Source: Seiridium cupressi
Lineage: Eukaryota; Ascomycota; Sordariomycetes; Amphisphaeriales; Sporocadaceae
Direction of reading: 5' to 3'
Length of the DNA: 64,000 nucleotides
Assembly (NCBI GenBank): GCA_036674765.1
Contig: JARVKI010000013.1
Span: forward strand, 496,001-560,000
Part shown: positions 37,124 to 50,025 of the stretch, in pieces
Layout: each line of letters starts with the position of its first letter
Position numbering within the stretch: the stretch's first letter is position 1
Position numbers and translations under genes: made by a program
The notes under the pieces: generated by a model
The model's database searches: none
What the model was told of the DNA's origin: nothing
Seen by the model: only the letters and a program-made list of their open reading frames with translations

Positions 37124-40100
37124 GGTGCCGGAACTCTTCCAAACGGCTCTGATCAGATGTTGGTATAAGCCTCGATTCACACCAGGTCCTCGGTGTGGAC
37201 TATCGAGGCGAGAAGGTTTTTGTTTTTCAGCTTGGTGGACGTGGTGCTTTTGGTCGAGAAACTTGAGGAACAGAAGAACTGGGTGTATAGAAGGGTTTGT
37301 CTAAAAAAGAAAACAGGAGGTTGAAGAGGATGCGGCTGGAGAAGTATGTTCAAAATGCAAAGCGAAAGTAGTGGAATTAAGTCCTAGACAAGACAAGATA
37401 AGCTAGCAACAACACAGACCCGAAGGCAAGGAACACGTTATACATGTAAGACAACGAATATGCAAGCGAAGTAGAGAAGGCATCAAGTGCGTTCTTAATA
37501 TGAAATGATATCAGGGTCATCACTTTAGCAGAGACGGTTGTAGAATGCTCAGCCAGGTGGATCGAGACACCCACTTTGATGCCGGTAGCTTCATCATCCA
37601 AGCACGGCCGGCGCCAAGTATGGGACTCGGGACAGTGTGGATGCAAGTAAGTGGTGAGGTATTCGAGACAAGGTCTAAGAGAATATGCCCGAGTGATTCA
37701 CATAGTTCAGCCGCCAGAGCATGCTTGCTCAGGTACCGGAGAACAGGCCGCGCCGAGAAGTGGGGACCCCTGCCCAGGGTGAGGCGTACAATGTAAACAA
37801 TGCCATAGCCGCAGAGGCGATTTAAATGGGCTTGTCAGAATGAACTTAGCCAGAAGGGTAAACCGGGCTGGGATTTGGACGTAGCGCCGAAGGAGGGTTG
37901 GTGGAAGGGGGCCCCGGCTTGGTGGCCCTTGGGCGTATGTATACTCGCCGTACTTGCACGCAGAAGACGGGGACGTGAGCCGGTGTAGTTACGTGCTGTG
38001 GCAAGATGAGTTTCCACCCAGCCATTCTGCAGATACGCCTGCGATACGCGAACACCTACAACCGAGGGATCCCAAGAAGGCACCGAGATGAGAATGGTAG
38101 TGCGTATACACATTGCGCGGCAATTCTCAATAGCTGCTCGGCCGCATGAATGCCATCCGAAGCTAAGAAGGGGAATCCATGGATGGGACTCGACTCTAGA
38201 GAACAGTGAGTTTGTAAGCTCAGCCAGTTCCAAGATTAGCGGGCTCTTTGGTTGAAGACTGGACAAAGCAGGCATGTGCTCGGAGCCAATTGTCTCCTGA
38301 ATTATCACCTAAGAATGGTGCCTGGCAGTCGAACAAGACCTGACTTGCACTTGTAATTTGGCTAGCTCGCTCAAGGGACTCAGGCCGCATGGGGGTGAGG
38401 CGCTAGTGCTGCAAGGCTCGGTGATGGATTCAAACGGTAGACGATCCACAGGCCTAGCGCGACCGTGGCCGGGGTGTTGCTGATCCCCCCATGTCCTCCA
38501 AGCCGACCCCAGGATGATGGTGTCCCCTGGCTAAGCTTTGCTGACCTCATACCATGGCGTTGGAGGCTCCAATTAGTGTCTCTATGTTATGTAACTAAGT
38601 AGTTTGAAATATCCTGACATTCTGTGGCTCGGCTGCAATTGCCAGCTGTCGGGAATAGGGAGGGACGAAGAGAGATCTGCACTCATCTCGGTCTATGGAT
38701 GGCTGAAAGCGCTAGAACGCCCGAGTGCATCTGCTCGGCGCCCGTATACTGGCAGACTGGGCGTTATCACTCAAAGCTGTCAGCATCTTTCCCTTTCAAA
38801 ATCACAGACGACAGCGCCTATCATCTACGATAGACAGCAGGACGTCTAGTCCATCCTGCGAAACTTTGCAGAAAGATAAGACTACAGGGCTAGGCTGTGC
38901 CCTCCACATCGAGGTGCCCACCTTGCGCCAAAGCTTTGGCTGTCAGTGGCAAGCCGCAAAGTCCTTCTGTCGCCCACACTCTGTCTAGCTTTGGGCTAGG
39001 TCTGTTGGCTAGGTAAATACCGACCGAGCGAGCCGAGTCTCCACGACAGAAAGAAAGTCTCCGAACTTCACGACCATCCACAAATCCACAATAACATCCA
39101 AGCAATTCACGGCATTTTGCTGGATGGTGCGGTGCCTTGTGCTTTGGGTATAGTCCCAAGTCTTTTTCTTTTTTTCTTTCTTCCATCAGGACGGACCCGA
39201 TTACACGTGTATTGTTGAGCGGCGCACAGCCATCACTGGCTGGCTGTCTTTGTGCAGGCGGGCCCAGACGTACTAACAGGGGATCGGCGCCGCTTCGTTT
39301 GTGTCAGGCTCATGACGTTCACCGCAAAGGGGTCTTTGCACCCTTGCATCTGCCCTACGGCTGGGTGGTGAGGTGAGTAGAGATTCAGGGCAGCATGCTC
39401 GTGTCCATGCGTAATCGAACCCATACTGTGCCATACCTGTTGCACGCCGGTTGTGAAGTCGTGCGACAAGGGGGAAGATCTATCCTCTCTCGTTCTCTCG
39501 TATTCAACCACTCTATCCATCCCGATAGTCAACTGAAAACCACGAGATCTGGAACTCAATCTATGGTATCCGCTCGGCTGGGAAATGACCAGCCAAAACA
39601 TCATGCTAAAACATTTCAGTGGTCTAAAGCTTAAAACCACCATGACCAAAATGGGCAATCTGGCGAAGTCCACTCGAGGCCTGTCAGCCCAACTAGGCAA
39701 TGCCCCCTAGCCCGTCAAACTGGGCTGAGATGATCGGCATAGGGAGACAACCCAAGAATTTGTTCAAACTACTTGAAACTATATGGCGAAACGAATCATC
39801 TGGCATCGGCCGTTAGTGTCGAGATAAGATCTCCGAAAAATGGTCCCTGATCGACAGATTTAGCAGATCATGGTAAAGATCTTCGCCGCCCAGCGAGCTG
39901 CCAATTGGCGCCGCAAGGATGATTCGCTGGTCAATGCCGAATCTGGAAAGGATGGAAGAGAGTATACCAAATAGGGACTATCTAAACAGCCGAGACCCAT
40001 TGGTGTAGGTTCCAACCACAAAGCTCAATGAACTGTACTTCTGCAGATTGCTGGTTGCAGACTGCCTTATCAAGTCCAGCTGCAGGTTGTCTTGAAAATT

Positions 40101-42686
40101 TCGGGAATAGTTGTTATCGTGGCCATGGGACCAACTCATGAGTCCTATGACCAGTTATTCCCATACCCAGCGCAGAGTGTTAACACTTACTGATTCGGCC
40201 ATCCTTGTCCGGAGAGCCAGACGCAGATTTCCATTCCGTCAGCACTGAAAACATCCGAGCATCTTGCAATACGTTCATGCTTATGGTCATCACGTCCATG
40301 ACACTTGGACTTCTGCCTACCTGCGATGGCGAGCTCGTTTATCCACGTGCATACAGTAGACGTGCAGCTCGGCTGTAGCTAGTCACTACTGCGTATGCAA
40401 CATCTCGAAAAATGCCCGCTAACCTTGCTGGCCATGCGCAAGGTTTCGCGGAACAAGAGCGAGCCAATGGATGACTATGGCGACCCTCCGTCCAGAGACT
40501 AGATGCCCGCAAGCCCATTGCTTGGTGCCCTAGACTACATTCGGCGTTTGTCTTGATTTAACCTTATTTTCCATGTCTCACTCTTCAAGGTTGCCAAGAC
40601 GGCTACCTCTTTCCCAACCGTCCTGCAGCGGAAACCTAGGAAGACTTGCCATCGACTTTCCAAAATGGCCTGAGTGGTAACGAAAGATTTGGCCAAAGAC
40701 GGCAAGTCGGGTCACACGGCTCATGCGACAACGTGCTCTAGAATCGCCAGTTGCATGCTTCGGTTTCATCTCGTTTATTTGGAGCTCCCGCTTGGTTCTA
40801 CATGACAAATTCATCCGATGTTTCGGGTCCCTAGTCGGCCATCATCTCCACGCTCACCCCAGCCCACGCCCAGAGCACGTCGAACGAACAGGATAGCATG
40901 CAAGAAAGAATTGCTCGCGCAGCCTTGGTGGATTAATATTGATTGCTTAATTAATTAATTGATTGATTGATCTTGTTTCTTTGCATGTATGTGGTGTCTT
41001 GCGGATCGGCGCCGTCGCTTCACGGAACACGAGGGGGTCATCACTTCTGACTTCAAGCCAACCATGGGAGCCCCTCGGCGCCAACTCCTCGGTACTACGA
41101 TCCGGTTTGCTTTTCTGCCGGCCACGCAGGTTGAAAGCCGGCCCGGCCCCTGTCCTTGCAACGAGCCACTGACTCTTTGACGTCCAAAGCGTGGGCCTCC
41201 TCCTTAGTGTGGTGTGCGTAGGCGGCGCCGTATGAAGCTGTGCGCAATAGTAAGCCGGGCGATACATCGGGTTTCTCGTCCAGTGAATGATCGGCGTCGT
41301 CTGTGAGCTGGCTGTCTGAGATGCATCAGTCGCGCGGCTCGTCCAGGCGCTATCGAAAGTTCCCGAGGCCATTCAGGGCACATTTTGCTTCTCGACGTCA
41401 TTCGGTGCGCTCGAACTCTAAGTCGCTTCGCCGTCTGACTTGCAGAAGTACGTTGCGTCTGTGGCTCCTTGGGCGTCTCGAGCACGTTGAACACCACCCC
41501 TCTGCGTCTTCCAAACGTTAGTTCATACACCCAGGCTTTCGCTTGTGCCCAAGTCTATTGACCGTTGATCCGGATGTACATCGCCGGGGGATCGGAATTT
41601 AGCCGCGGTCATAGTCGGTCCCGGAGGTTGCTCTATAGCTGATGCCAACCATGAGCGCAGGTAGCCTCATCAGCCCCTGCCGCTGATCCTCATGCTGTCT
41701 TCGGCCCATGCAATGCACGCCAACCTGTCCGCCGAGATTGTTCCACCCCTCTCCGATTATGCTTTTTCGAGTCCTTCGTGGTACTCATGCGAGTGTTGGA
41801 TGCGGTGTGACTGCAAGTGCCGTTCAGCATGGCAATGGTCTCCACGTTTCTTTGCAGCGCGATAGTAACACGCTTCGGTCCCGAAGTCTCAGGTGTGCGT
41901 GTGTGCTTACACTTGTTTCCGTCTGTGCATACCAGTCCTCTCGGGTCATGCCGCCTCTATGATGCCGTCAAATCGTGCAGAGATGTGGCTTGGTCATGTC
42001 GAGGCGTCAAAGGTATACCGGTATCGTGGCTGTGTTACAGTTGCTATACTCATGATTTAGTCGAAACGAGTGGACGTATGGACGGACGCCCCATCATGTC
42101 CCAGTTAGCATAGGTTGGTTGACATCTGCTCACACCAGACAATAGAAGCAGTAGCCAATAAGTGGAATGCTCCAAATGGTGTGCGCCAACTGCTCTCGTT
42201 TTGCTCGTAGACGTGTCCGTAAAAGGGTCGGTGGTGACTTGCCCCAGAGCTCTTTCTAAAGTGATCCCTCATCGATCCCAAATTGGCAGCTGTTCAGAAG
42301 CCCCCAAACCCGTTTGTCCTTGTTCTATCGCTTCGGTCATCGATGGATTGTCGGTCGTCATACCATGTTCCAGTCATGGTGTAAGTGAGTAGACGCCGAA
42401 AATTGGCAGGCGAGCTTTGTAGGCTGCCCTAAGCGACTATACATCGGAAGGTGTGAAATTCGACCGCCAAACTTTCCAGGTCCATGGAGAATTAAATCAT
42501 CGATATGTTGCCAATACCGAGATATCTTATATGCTCTGGTGGAACGTCATTCTTTCAAAAAAGTTACAAGTCGCGAGCGCTGTGAGACAGGTGACTCGTG
42601 AATCGACTTTCTGAACGATTATTAATTTATTCAAATTCCTAAGAAAAAAAACAACTTACTCAAGCCTTGGGAGGGCAACTTCATGC
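37124..42686. other. Long spacer downstream of the melanin cluster edge
   Basis: About 5.5 kb with no gene I can support. The first few hundred bases upstream of the Cmr1-type start should be its promoter and leader, with pyrimidine-rich patches on the minus strand. Remaining open stretches (for example 157 codons at 37835-38308 and 155 at 39233-39700, both minus) have no motif, and the first lacks an ATG at its opening. A tetranucleotide repeat is at 40947-40970. No RNA gene or transposase motif was seen. Confidence 0.45.
40947..40970 (+). repeat. (TTAA)3(TTGA)3 microsatellite
   Basis: Three TTAA units run directly into three TTGA units, which suggests slippage followed by a point change that then spread. 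It lies in the gene-free spacer and has no visible role. Confidence 0.6.
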
Positions 42687-42876
42687 CCCTGATCTCATTT
42701 CCGGTCTCATATTGCTGGGACTCGGACTTCTTCGTCGGATGCCCCTACGGACGTCCAAGTCCGCCGCAGGGCTCACATTGATGACCCACAGCACAGCAGG
42801 GAGATATGTGAGAATCAAAACAAGGCGTGAAGAGTCCTATAAAGAGTCAATAAATTTGTAAGTATGTTGTCTGTCG

Positions 42877-42888
42877 AAAAAAAAAAAA
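42877..42888 (+). repeat. Poly-A tract
   Basis: Twelve A residues. On the minus strand this is a T run that falls inside the proposed 64-bp intron at 42837-42900, where it could act as a polypyrimidine tract. Confidence 0.5.
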
Positions 42889-45296
42889 TCAGGGACGTAC
42901 ATCAAGTAGTGTGGTAACACAAATCAGAGCCATCCACACAAGAGAATGGTCAGAGCGGAGAGTTTACCTATATAGAACACCAAGAGCGCCAAGAGTGTAT
43001 ATTTTCTTTGTCTAACAGTATAAACCTCTCTTGTAAGAATTCCCTGAGATTAGAGTTAGAGTTCCTCGTGTTTCACACATGCCGCGGCGCCGAAACCATC
43101 TTTCTGGATCGGGACTGTTCGTGAAGATCATGCAAATTTCCACTTGGGCTCGGTCCCGACACTGGAATATGTCAGAGAAGTTCGAAGATGAATTGAAACC
43201 AAGGTGAGATCGGTTGCTTAGAAGGGCAGTTTGTTCTGGTGCATCACTATAACACTCAATATTTGGTCAGCCGTCAAAAGTGACAGAGATGCATACCTTA
43301 ATAGCTATGAGTAGGCATATGTTGGGCCGTTTCCCTCATAGTTTCTCATTCCTTCAAGCAGTAATCTTGAATTTGGTGCCATATCTCGTACCAGGAGTCA
43401 AGTCTTAGCCATCCGATGTCTGTAATGGGATACTGAGTCGCGAACCTGCCGCCCTCGGTGACCGAAGTGTCCGTCCTATGGATTTTTCGCACCGACCCCC
43501 GAGGACTTTTGATGTGAATCATCTTGAGACATTAGTATTGCATAGTCGGAACGGTATTTTGAAAGCCGTCTTTCCGTGTCCGTGTCGTGATTGGGGCCTT
43601 TAGTGTCTGAATGAGTTCTTCTTCCGCCGGCGTGTTTGCTCTCATACTTCGGTATCGCAGCTGTCGTGCGTCTTGGCATACAAGTACGTATTCACAAGGC
43701 GAACGTGCATCAGAGTCTCGACATTGGAAATCGTAGTAGATATCGCTCTGTACGATGTCTTTCATAAATTCCTAATGCTCACGCTGCTACTCGGTTTGAG
43801 TAGATGGCAGGTGGGTGCTTCCAACTCCGACACGAGCACTTACCGAAACAGCCAACATGATCATCTGGATAGCTACCAGGGCGATCATCGTCGGAACTCC
43901 TTCGGTGTCCCGTAGTGTTCATACTGCTCAAGTAGCTTAGGAACTATCCGCTGATGTTGTATGCCGCACTGCAAGGGGAGAGAGTTAAATGATGTACTGC
44001 TGACACGCCTATTGAGTAAACATATTACTGACTGTACTCATAGCGTATTCTGGAGTCTTCAGTTGTGAACTTCCGAGGAGGAAGTTAGGATAAATCATGT
44101 ATCTCACGGATACTAGATGTCGTCACTTTAGACTATGATAGGGCATTACCCGTGAAGCGGGGGCAGCCATTCGCTTCGACTAGCCAGTCATAGGACATGG
44201 AGATTCATGCATGTTCAATTCTGAAACATCGACAGGAGCCGACGGAGAGGGACGGTTTCCATCAGACGAATAAACATCGATCACGTATAAGGTTGGCGCC
44301 ACTACAAGACATCGCGGAACTCGTAAGCTGCGTCCACCGACTTCAAGTACGGGATTCTCGTCGTATGATATTTCTTGGACTGAAACATACTGGAGGCCCC
44401 CTTCATGTATTAGGCCGAGCCTTGCCTATTACGTTCGTCCGTCGGGTTGATAGCACCACGCGATACTGAAGTGGGCGGAGGATCTACAGCGTGACACAGA
44501 CACGAGCTTGTCTTAAACCAATGATCCCTCTATAAGCAAGTCTTAAGAGGTGTGGTGATGTCCGGGCTGCAAATGGAAGCAGCTCTATAAAGACCCAGCC
44601 TTTGCTCCTCATCTATTCTATAAAGGTTACTAAACTATTCTCTTCAAACACCTAACACGTGGCAACGATTGTGACCCAGGGGTGACATCAACGCTATCAA
44701 CAATCATAATGATGACAAGTCCCAAGACTAGAGATTATACACATCGCTGGAGTTTTGGAAATTACAACCGCAGCGAATCGCAACAGGCCTAAGGGTCGAC
44801 TCAACGATGATGATCACACATGAAGCATCAAGGAAACCGCATATCCGCGTGAACCAACATACCAGTACAGTCGCGACTACTTTTCCTAGGACACGACGCC
44901 GTTCTACCTGATGACCCACGACTTGAACGAAACCTTACGAAAAAAAAAACGCAGAAGGGAGACAGCAGGCTAAGATTGATACGCGGCCCAAGGTGGATTA
45001 TATGAAGAAAGAGGCCATAAGACAGTTGAACTATCACATGGAAGCAATCGTAACCGGGAGCAAAATGAATCTGATGTTGGAAATATACACGAAGGTCATC
45101 ATCGCGATAATATTGAATAATACGATCAAGTACACGGTATAACTATGTTAATCACTCGAGATTGACCGGAACTATCGACTCGACATAGCCATGGACGCAA
45201 GTACGGATGCAGACAACAGCCTCGCCGTCGAACACAACTAATTGTCATTCTGGTAAGGACTTGATCAAGTGTCTTCAAGATCGGGTAACTCATACC

Positions 45297-45311
45297 ATCA
45301 TCATCATCATC
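45297..45311 (+). repeat. (ATC)5 trinucleotide repeat
   Basis: Five ATC units. Read on the minus strand in the frame from 45452 they encode a run of aspartates just before a possible GTATGA splice donor. Confidence 0.6.
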
Positions 45312-45452
45312 GCCATCCCCAGTTCTGAAGTCCTGGGGAGGAGTAGCCGTCACGGTGTCGTCATTTTCTTTCGGTAGCCGATACGCCATCGTCGAGGTAC
45401 TTCCGAAAATCCATGCCCCGACCTTTGCTGCGATTGCAGCTGCCCCACACAT

Positions 45453-46479
45453 GCCGACGTTAACGATATTACCCTCGATCGACGATCATCATGCCGATTC
45501 AGACGGGGGTTTTGGTCTCTAAAGCATAAACTATAGGCATGTGGAGCAGCTTCAGCACGGGGAACCAGAGTAGGAAAAGAGGAGAAGGAAGAGAAAATAG
45601 ACCATATCCCCCAGGGCAGGTAGGTTGTCTAAGTATCGAGATGGTGACCTTTAGTAGTATCTTCACAACCAAATCCAACAGATTGACTCAAGGTCACTGG
45701 CAAACGCAAGATAGGATATCATCGGGATCCGATCCGGGCTCTGGAACCTAGCCGGCACTTTAAATGTTGTTAATTCCTTATCCTTGCTAGTCATGTCTTT
45801 GAATTTTCGAACTGTATTGTCCCTAATTGCTAGCCAACAGTAGCACCTTGTAAGAGCTTTGCAGTAACAAGAACAGCTTCTGATATTAAATCAAATGTAT
45901 GACTGCGCGTAGAGTGATACCAATATCTGCATCTGTGCCTGAGATCACCAAAATATGAATCCCCCCAAATCTGAAGTAGAATAATTGTCTGGAGACCTTA
46001 GTAGTGACGAATTTATTCTGCAATGGACTGTATTCTCGATTCACCCTTGATCTTAAAGCCGGGGAATACTATCCCTTCAGATGATTAAATATTGTAAATA
46101 ACGAAGTATGGTAACTTGAGCTCTTCTACGGCGCAACATGTATATAGTTAGGGCTACGGTGCGAACTCAGCCGAAACCCTGCTAAAATATTCCAATTGAT
46201 TCAGATTGTTAGTAAGCAACTCCCATATATGACTTCCTGATAGCCGTCTGCAAATATGAGAGCAGGAAATGTGATAGAGTAGTTTACAAAGGTATTTACA
46301 AGCAAAACAAAACGATCCATTTGTATCCTGTAACTCCCAGCTTGCGCCTAAACTCAAACAAGCTGCCATAGGGTATATCCTCCACTCCAAACAAAATGCT
46401 ATGCAACCTAGACCAAACCGTATACTCATTTCCTTCATCCTTCATTAAATTCTATGCACTGATCTTTTTGTCCCAAATA
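45453..46479. other. AT-rich spacer downstream of the alpha/beta hydrolase gene
   Basis: No gene recognised. Hand counts give G+C of 20/60 at 45841-45900, 26/60 at 45901-45960 and 21/60 at 46081-46140, well below a polyketide synthase line such as 13561-13620 (40/60). On the minus strand 45567-45610 is CT-rich, which could be the promoter of the doubtful gene ending near 42.7 kb. The right end should be the hydrolase 3' untranslated region. Confidence 0.45.
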
Positions 46480-47496
46480 TCATTCGATTAGCTCGTATTC
46501 AGGCGGCATCGGCCAGCCCTCAATCCAAGCTTGGATACCTTTGGCAAAAAGCTCGGGTTTTTGTAAATTCCAAGCGTGGATAGCGGTTTGGACGACGTAG
46601 GCGCGAGACTGTAGACCTTCGCCGAAATTCGTGTCGCCTCGATATGCCTGCACCGTTGTTTTGGTACCCTCCACGTCATCCTGCTTTCCGGCTGCGATCA
46701 GTGCAATCCGAATGCCCTTGGTTGCAATCTCATCCACTGCTTCCTGCTGGAAAGCTGCTGTGTCTAGACTTCCCCTTTCGGAGAGACCTGAGGTTGTATT
46801 ACGTTTGACCTCCTTCAACAGTGTGTCATTCTGTAATTCTGGGCTCCAGCCGGAGACTTTGAGGAAGAAGCTGTTAGGCGAATGAAGCATGGCCAACAAC
46901 CCGTATTGTATCAACCGCGGGCGTTGGGCTGTTTTGAGCCAGAAATCACGCAGCGGGCTACATCCGGACGCGAAGAGGCTGAGCACGATGTCGGGATGTC
47001 GGCGCGCGAGCTCTTGGCTTATGAAGCCGCCAGTCGAGATCCCGACAATATGTGCGCGCCCACCGTGTGCGTGTTTCCTGACCATTTCCGCCACGAGATC
47101 GACGCAAAGGGCAAATGAGAAGGGTTTGATGCGCCGCGAACGTGAATGGTGAGGTAGGTCAGGTATGAGAAGATGGTACTCGGTCAACTTCGGCCAGACG
47201 TGCGCCCATTCGAGATGCGATGAGAATAGCAGGTGTAACATCACGACCGTCACAGGAGCGTATGGGTTGAGTGTTTCAAACCATAGCTCTTTCGGCGCAT
47301 CGTTCACGCGCGATTCGCTCTCGGTACTTGACTCCGGGTTGTTGACGCTAGTCAAAGACCAAGTACTGCCTGCCACCGAGGCTCTGCTAGACTTTAGACT
47401 GCCACTACTGGTGTCTGTTGCTCCTCGACTTCTCGACGACGTAGTGCTTCCGGTCGACGGTCCCGATTTGGAGGAATTCGAAACCATTCTTCGCAT
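46480..47496 (-). CDS. Alpha/beta hydrolase-fold protein
   Basis: Single exon of 338 codons from an ATG at 47496; a second ATG three codons later is also possible. The first 65 residues are Ser/Thr-rich low complexity. After that comes an alpha/beta hydrolase fold: an oxyanion-hole type segment VVMLHLLFSSHLEW (85-98), the nucleophile elbow VGISTGG with Ser154, a cap region, then a strand with ALIAAGKQDDV (the acid is probably one of these Asp) and a histidine in TAIHAWN near residue 312. So the triad appears complete. The substrate cannot be told from sequence. It is a small classical hydrolase and does not resemble the larger Ayg1 polyketide-shortening hydrolase. It is about 9.4 kb from the Cmr1-type gene, so a role in melanin synthesis is not supported. 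Confidence 0.8.
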   Translation of the reverse strand: MRRMVSNSSKSGPSTGSTTSSRSRGATDTSSGSLKSSRASVAGSTWSLTSVNNPESSTESESRVNDAPKELWFETLNPYAPVTVVMLHLLFSSHLEWAHVWPKLTEYHLLIPDLPHHSRSRRIKPFSFALCVDLVAEMVRKHAHGGRAHIVGISTGGFISQELARRHPDIVLSLFASGCSPLRDFWLKTAQRPRLIQYGLLAMLHSPNSFFLKVSGWSPELQNDTLLKEVKRNTTSGLSERGSLDTAAFQQEAVDEIATKGIRIALIAAGKQDDVEGTKTTVQAYRGDTNFGEGLQSRAYVVQTAIHAWNLQKPELFAKGIQAWIEGWPMPPEYELIE

Positions 47497-50025
47497 GGTA
47501 TGAGGCTCGTTTATCGTGCAGTTTTTGTAAGTGAGCGTTGCCCATGTGGTATCATGTTATGCCGATGCAACGGTATTACAATCTAGTCGTATGAGCTCAA
47601 ACCCAATCGAGGACAAGTGGGATGATTAAGTAGAGAAACGGCAGATCAGACTAGGCACGGCAAAGGCTTTGTGCATCGTGCGAGCTGAACAAAACCCCTC
47701 CCAGTATTACTGTTATAGTGCCGGAAATGACGCTTCCTTTAAGGATAGGCCGGTGGAAACAGCACGAGAATCCCCAGGATGGAAAGAGTCGACGCTCGAT
47801 ATGGAGTAGCAAGCCCAATCCCTGGCGCGGCCCACATGCATTGCTGTGTCTGACACGCGAATATTGACCAACCCCCGCCACTATCTGATGCCCCCGGTAA
47901 GTGATGATGTTATAATCGCATCGAGACCGCCGAGAAATTTGTGAGCTGATGTGCAATCATAGCTACCAACTGGGCGGCACCATTCCTGCGCTTTGGCCCC
48001 GGCTCGTGCTGACTGGGGGTCTGTGGTCTACTTCGTGAGGCATCAGGCTTGAGCTAAGCACTAGACTCGGCTGTAGGAACTGTTCTTTGACTGTGTCATT
48101 ACAATGCTTGGCTGGTAGATCACCATTTCCCCCCCCCAAGGCACGATGCATCAGCCCCATGCGAGTCACACCTGCTGCTGTGTGCTGTTACCGGTATGGG
48201 CTCGTGGGTGGGGAGATCGATATCAGAACGAAGAGGAGCCATCGGAAGCGCCAAAGAGGACCGTCTTGATACGAGGTAAGTCCAGAGAAAGTGCCCAACG
48301 GCAAGAATAAGAACAAGGATAGCTTGACACACGAAACCCATCCAGAGTGTCAAATGACAGGTTTGCCGCACGTAGACGTATCCGCTCGGATGGTTCGCAG
48401 GATCCGTGGCCGGGATGACTTGGGAGCTGAGTTCTAGCGCACACAGGGATGAGTTAATCTGAAGATCTGCACTGCATGTAATCTGTGGCCGCCCCTACAT
48501 TGGCACTTTTGCTGTATGCTGCTGATAGCTCCATGGCAATGCGCGGCATAGAATGCCGCTGGCGACTGCAGTCAATGACAGAACCATTGTGCCTCCCTGC
48601 GAGCTGGACCACGCAGGGCATCTGGTACAGCACCCAACGAGCTCATCTCCATGCGTTGCCTTTAGCGTGTTGGTATTTGCTCCATCCGTATCCCGGTAGT
48701 GTAAACGGGGATTCATTTTTGTAATCTAAGGAAATAGATGTCAGGTTCTGTTAGAAACACGCGACGAAAAGAACCTGGCGCAATTAGCCAATGCTGCTGC
48801 CGTGATTTAGATACGAGGCCTTTAATACAGCGCATGGATTGATCCTGTCACCAAAGGATACCGGTGCGAGTCGCACGGCTGACACCTGTCTGATCGGTTT
48901 CAAGAGCCAACTAAACACGCGAATCATCAATGGCGGGACGCTAGAGGAAGAACCTAGAGTGGTTGGAGATTACGACAAGGCTGTTGATAGACCTTGAGCC
49001 TTGTCATTTCGTTTCTGGCGGAAACATTAAAACCGTTGAATGCTGATAGTGATTTTGCAATCGACTCATTCCGAAGGGGTATTATTTCCTTACCTCCCAT
49101 CTCTGCATAACGCTTCGTCCTAGCGGTGACTGAGCCGGTGGCTAACGTCGATGGATACCTCCTAGATATTGACGAATCAAGGACTGGAAGTCAACCGAGG
49201 GGGAATAGAACCCATTTCGAAGCTTGTCGCATCAGCTGGTTGGCGTCATGGTCTGCGTGGTATGTGCATTGAGACGGGAGGTTCGACTCAATGGTGAGGT
49301 GTGAGTGCGTATGAACAGAGCCTATAAGCTGTGGCCGCCGTTCCATCGGTTTGTCTTCAGCCTCACCATTGGGCCAGGGGCTCAGGGAGAATGCACGAGT
49401 GCGCTAATTGGGCCTCTGAGCTCCAGTGGATCTCGGCCGCTGATCTCATAGCCCAGCACTAAAAGACCAACGACGCGGTGCCAACCGTGACCTAGAATTT
49501 CTGGAAAGGGGATTGGAGTCTGGAGTCTGTCTGGCCACCGAATTGCCCAAACACCACACTGACGTCGCTCAACCACAGTTGCGAGATCGTGGCCACCGCA
49601 TGCAGCGAAGTCCAATAATTAGAGCTCCTTCGCTTTGCATGTAAGGAACCCCCACGTTCTCATCATTTCGGCACATTGTGAACACACAATTGAACTAACT
49701 ACACTGACCAGCCGAAAGGAGCTGCGAGCTTGCTTTGGGTTTCGAGCCGGCTTGCGAACCTTGGCGTGACCATTGAATTGAGTTGATTCCATTCTCAACC
49801 CATTTGCTTCGCCTTGCAACAACAGCCTGCCACGTCGCTGGAAGTCGCCATACCGTGCTGCAGCCTCCGAGTTCCGTCCGCCGACTTCAACATCCTCGAG
49901 ACCCAACCTGACCAGCAATGCATGCACATTTTCCATGCCAAGTCTAGACAGAGAGTCTGAGTTGTGTGCTGTGGTGACCATATAGATCTGAGCTGGACAT
50001 CGGGGGATTCGCCAGACCTAGCACC
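47497..50025. other. Intergenic region between alpha/beta hydrolase and phospholipase D
   Basis: About 2.5 kb between divergent genes, so it should contain both promoters. No gene recognised; the open stretches on the minus strand near 49619-50234 overlap the phospholipase D start and are antisense frames. A 13-nt palindrome (GTGCGA, G, TCGCAC) is at 48864-48876. A sequence near 49227-49297 loosely resembles tRNA promoter boxes but does not fold as a tRNA. Confidence 0.45.

Larger units (their letters stand above)
42687..45452 (-). pseudogene. Possible decayed or very intron-rich gene, family unknown
   Basis: Weakly supported. Several minus-strand stretches look like coding sequence. From an ATG at 45452 a frame runs to an Asp-rich end; joining across a 58-bp intron (45295-45238, GTATGA to ATTAG) adds 28 residues with good codon choice before a TGA at 45154-45152. 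The same frame stays open again toward 44830 apart from TGA and TAG codons. Another frame, 43771-43346, is open for about 140 codons except for one TAA at 43534-43532. At the far end, a 64-bp intron (42900-42837, GTACGT donor) leads into 49 codons with a membrane-like run LVLILTYLPAVLWV and a basic tail. The pieces do not join into one continuous frame, and chance openness in AT-rich DNA cannot be excluded. The premature stops are of the kinds C-to-T change produces (CAA, CGA, CAG), which would fit a RIP-damaged gene. Confidence 0.22.

Noticed and set aside
43441..43520. Sequence on the minus strand resembling a tRNA-derived SINE start
   Set aside because: GGTTCGCGACTC is present but no A box or poly-A tail is found at suitable distances; the stretch is better explained as part of the possible decayed gene.
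46480..47496. Alpha/beta hydrolase as an Ayg1-like chain-shortening enzyme of the melanin pathway
   Set aside because: It is shorter, has a Ser-rich N-terminus instead of the Ayg1 cap, and lies more than 9 kb outside the last melanin gene.
49227..49297. tRNA-like sequence with A-box-like and B-box-like words (GGTTCGACTC)
   Set aside because: No T-stem or acceptor stem can be paired around the B-box word, and the spacing between the boxes is too large without a definable intron.
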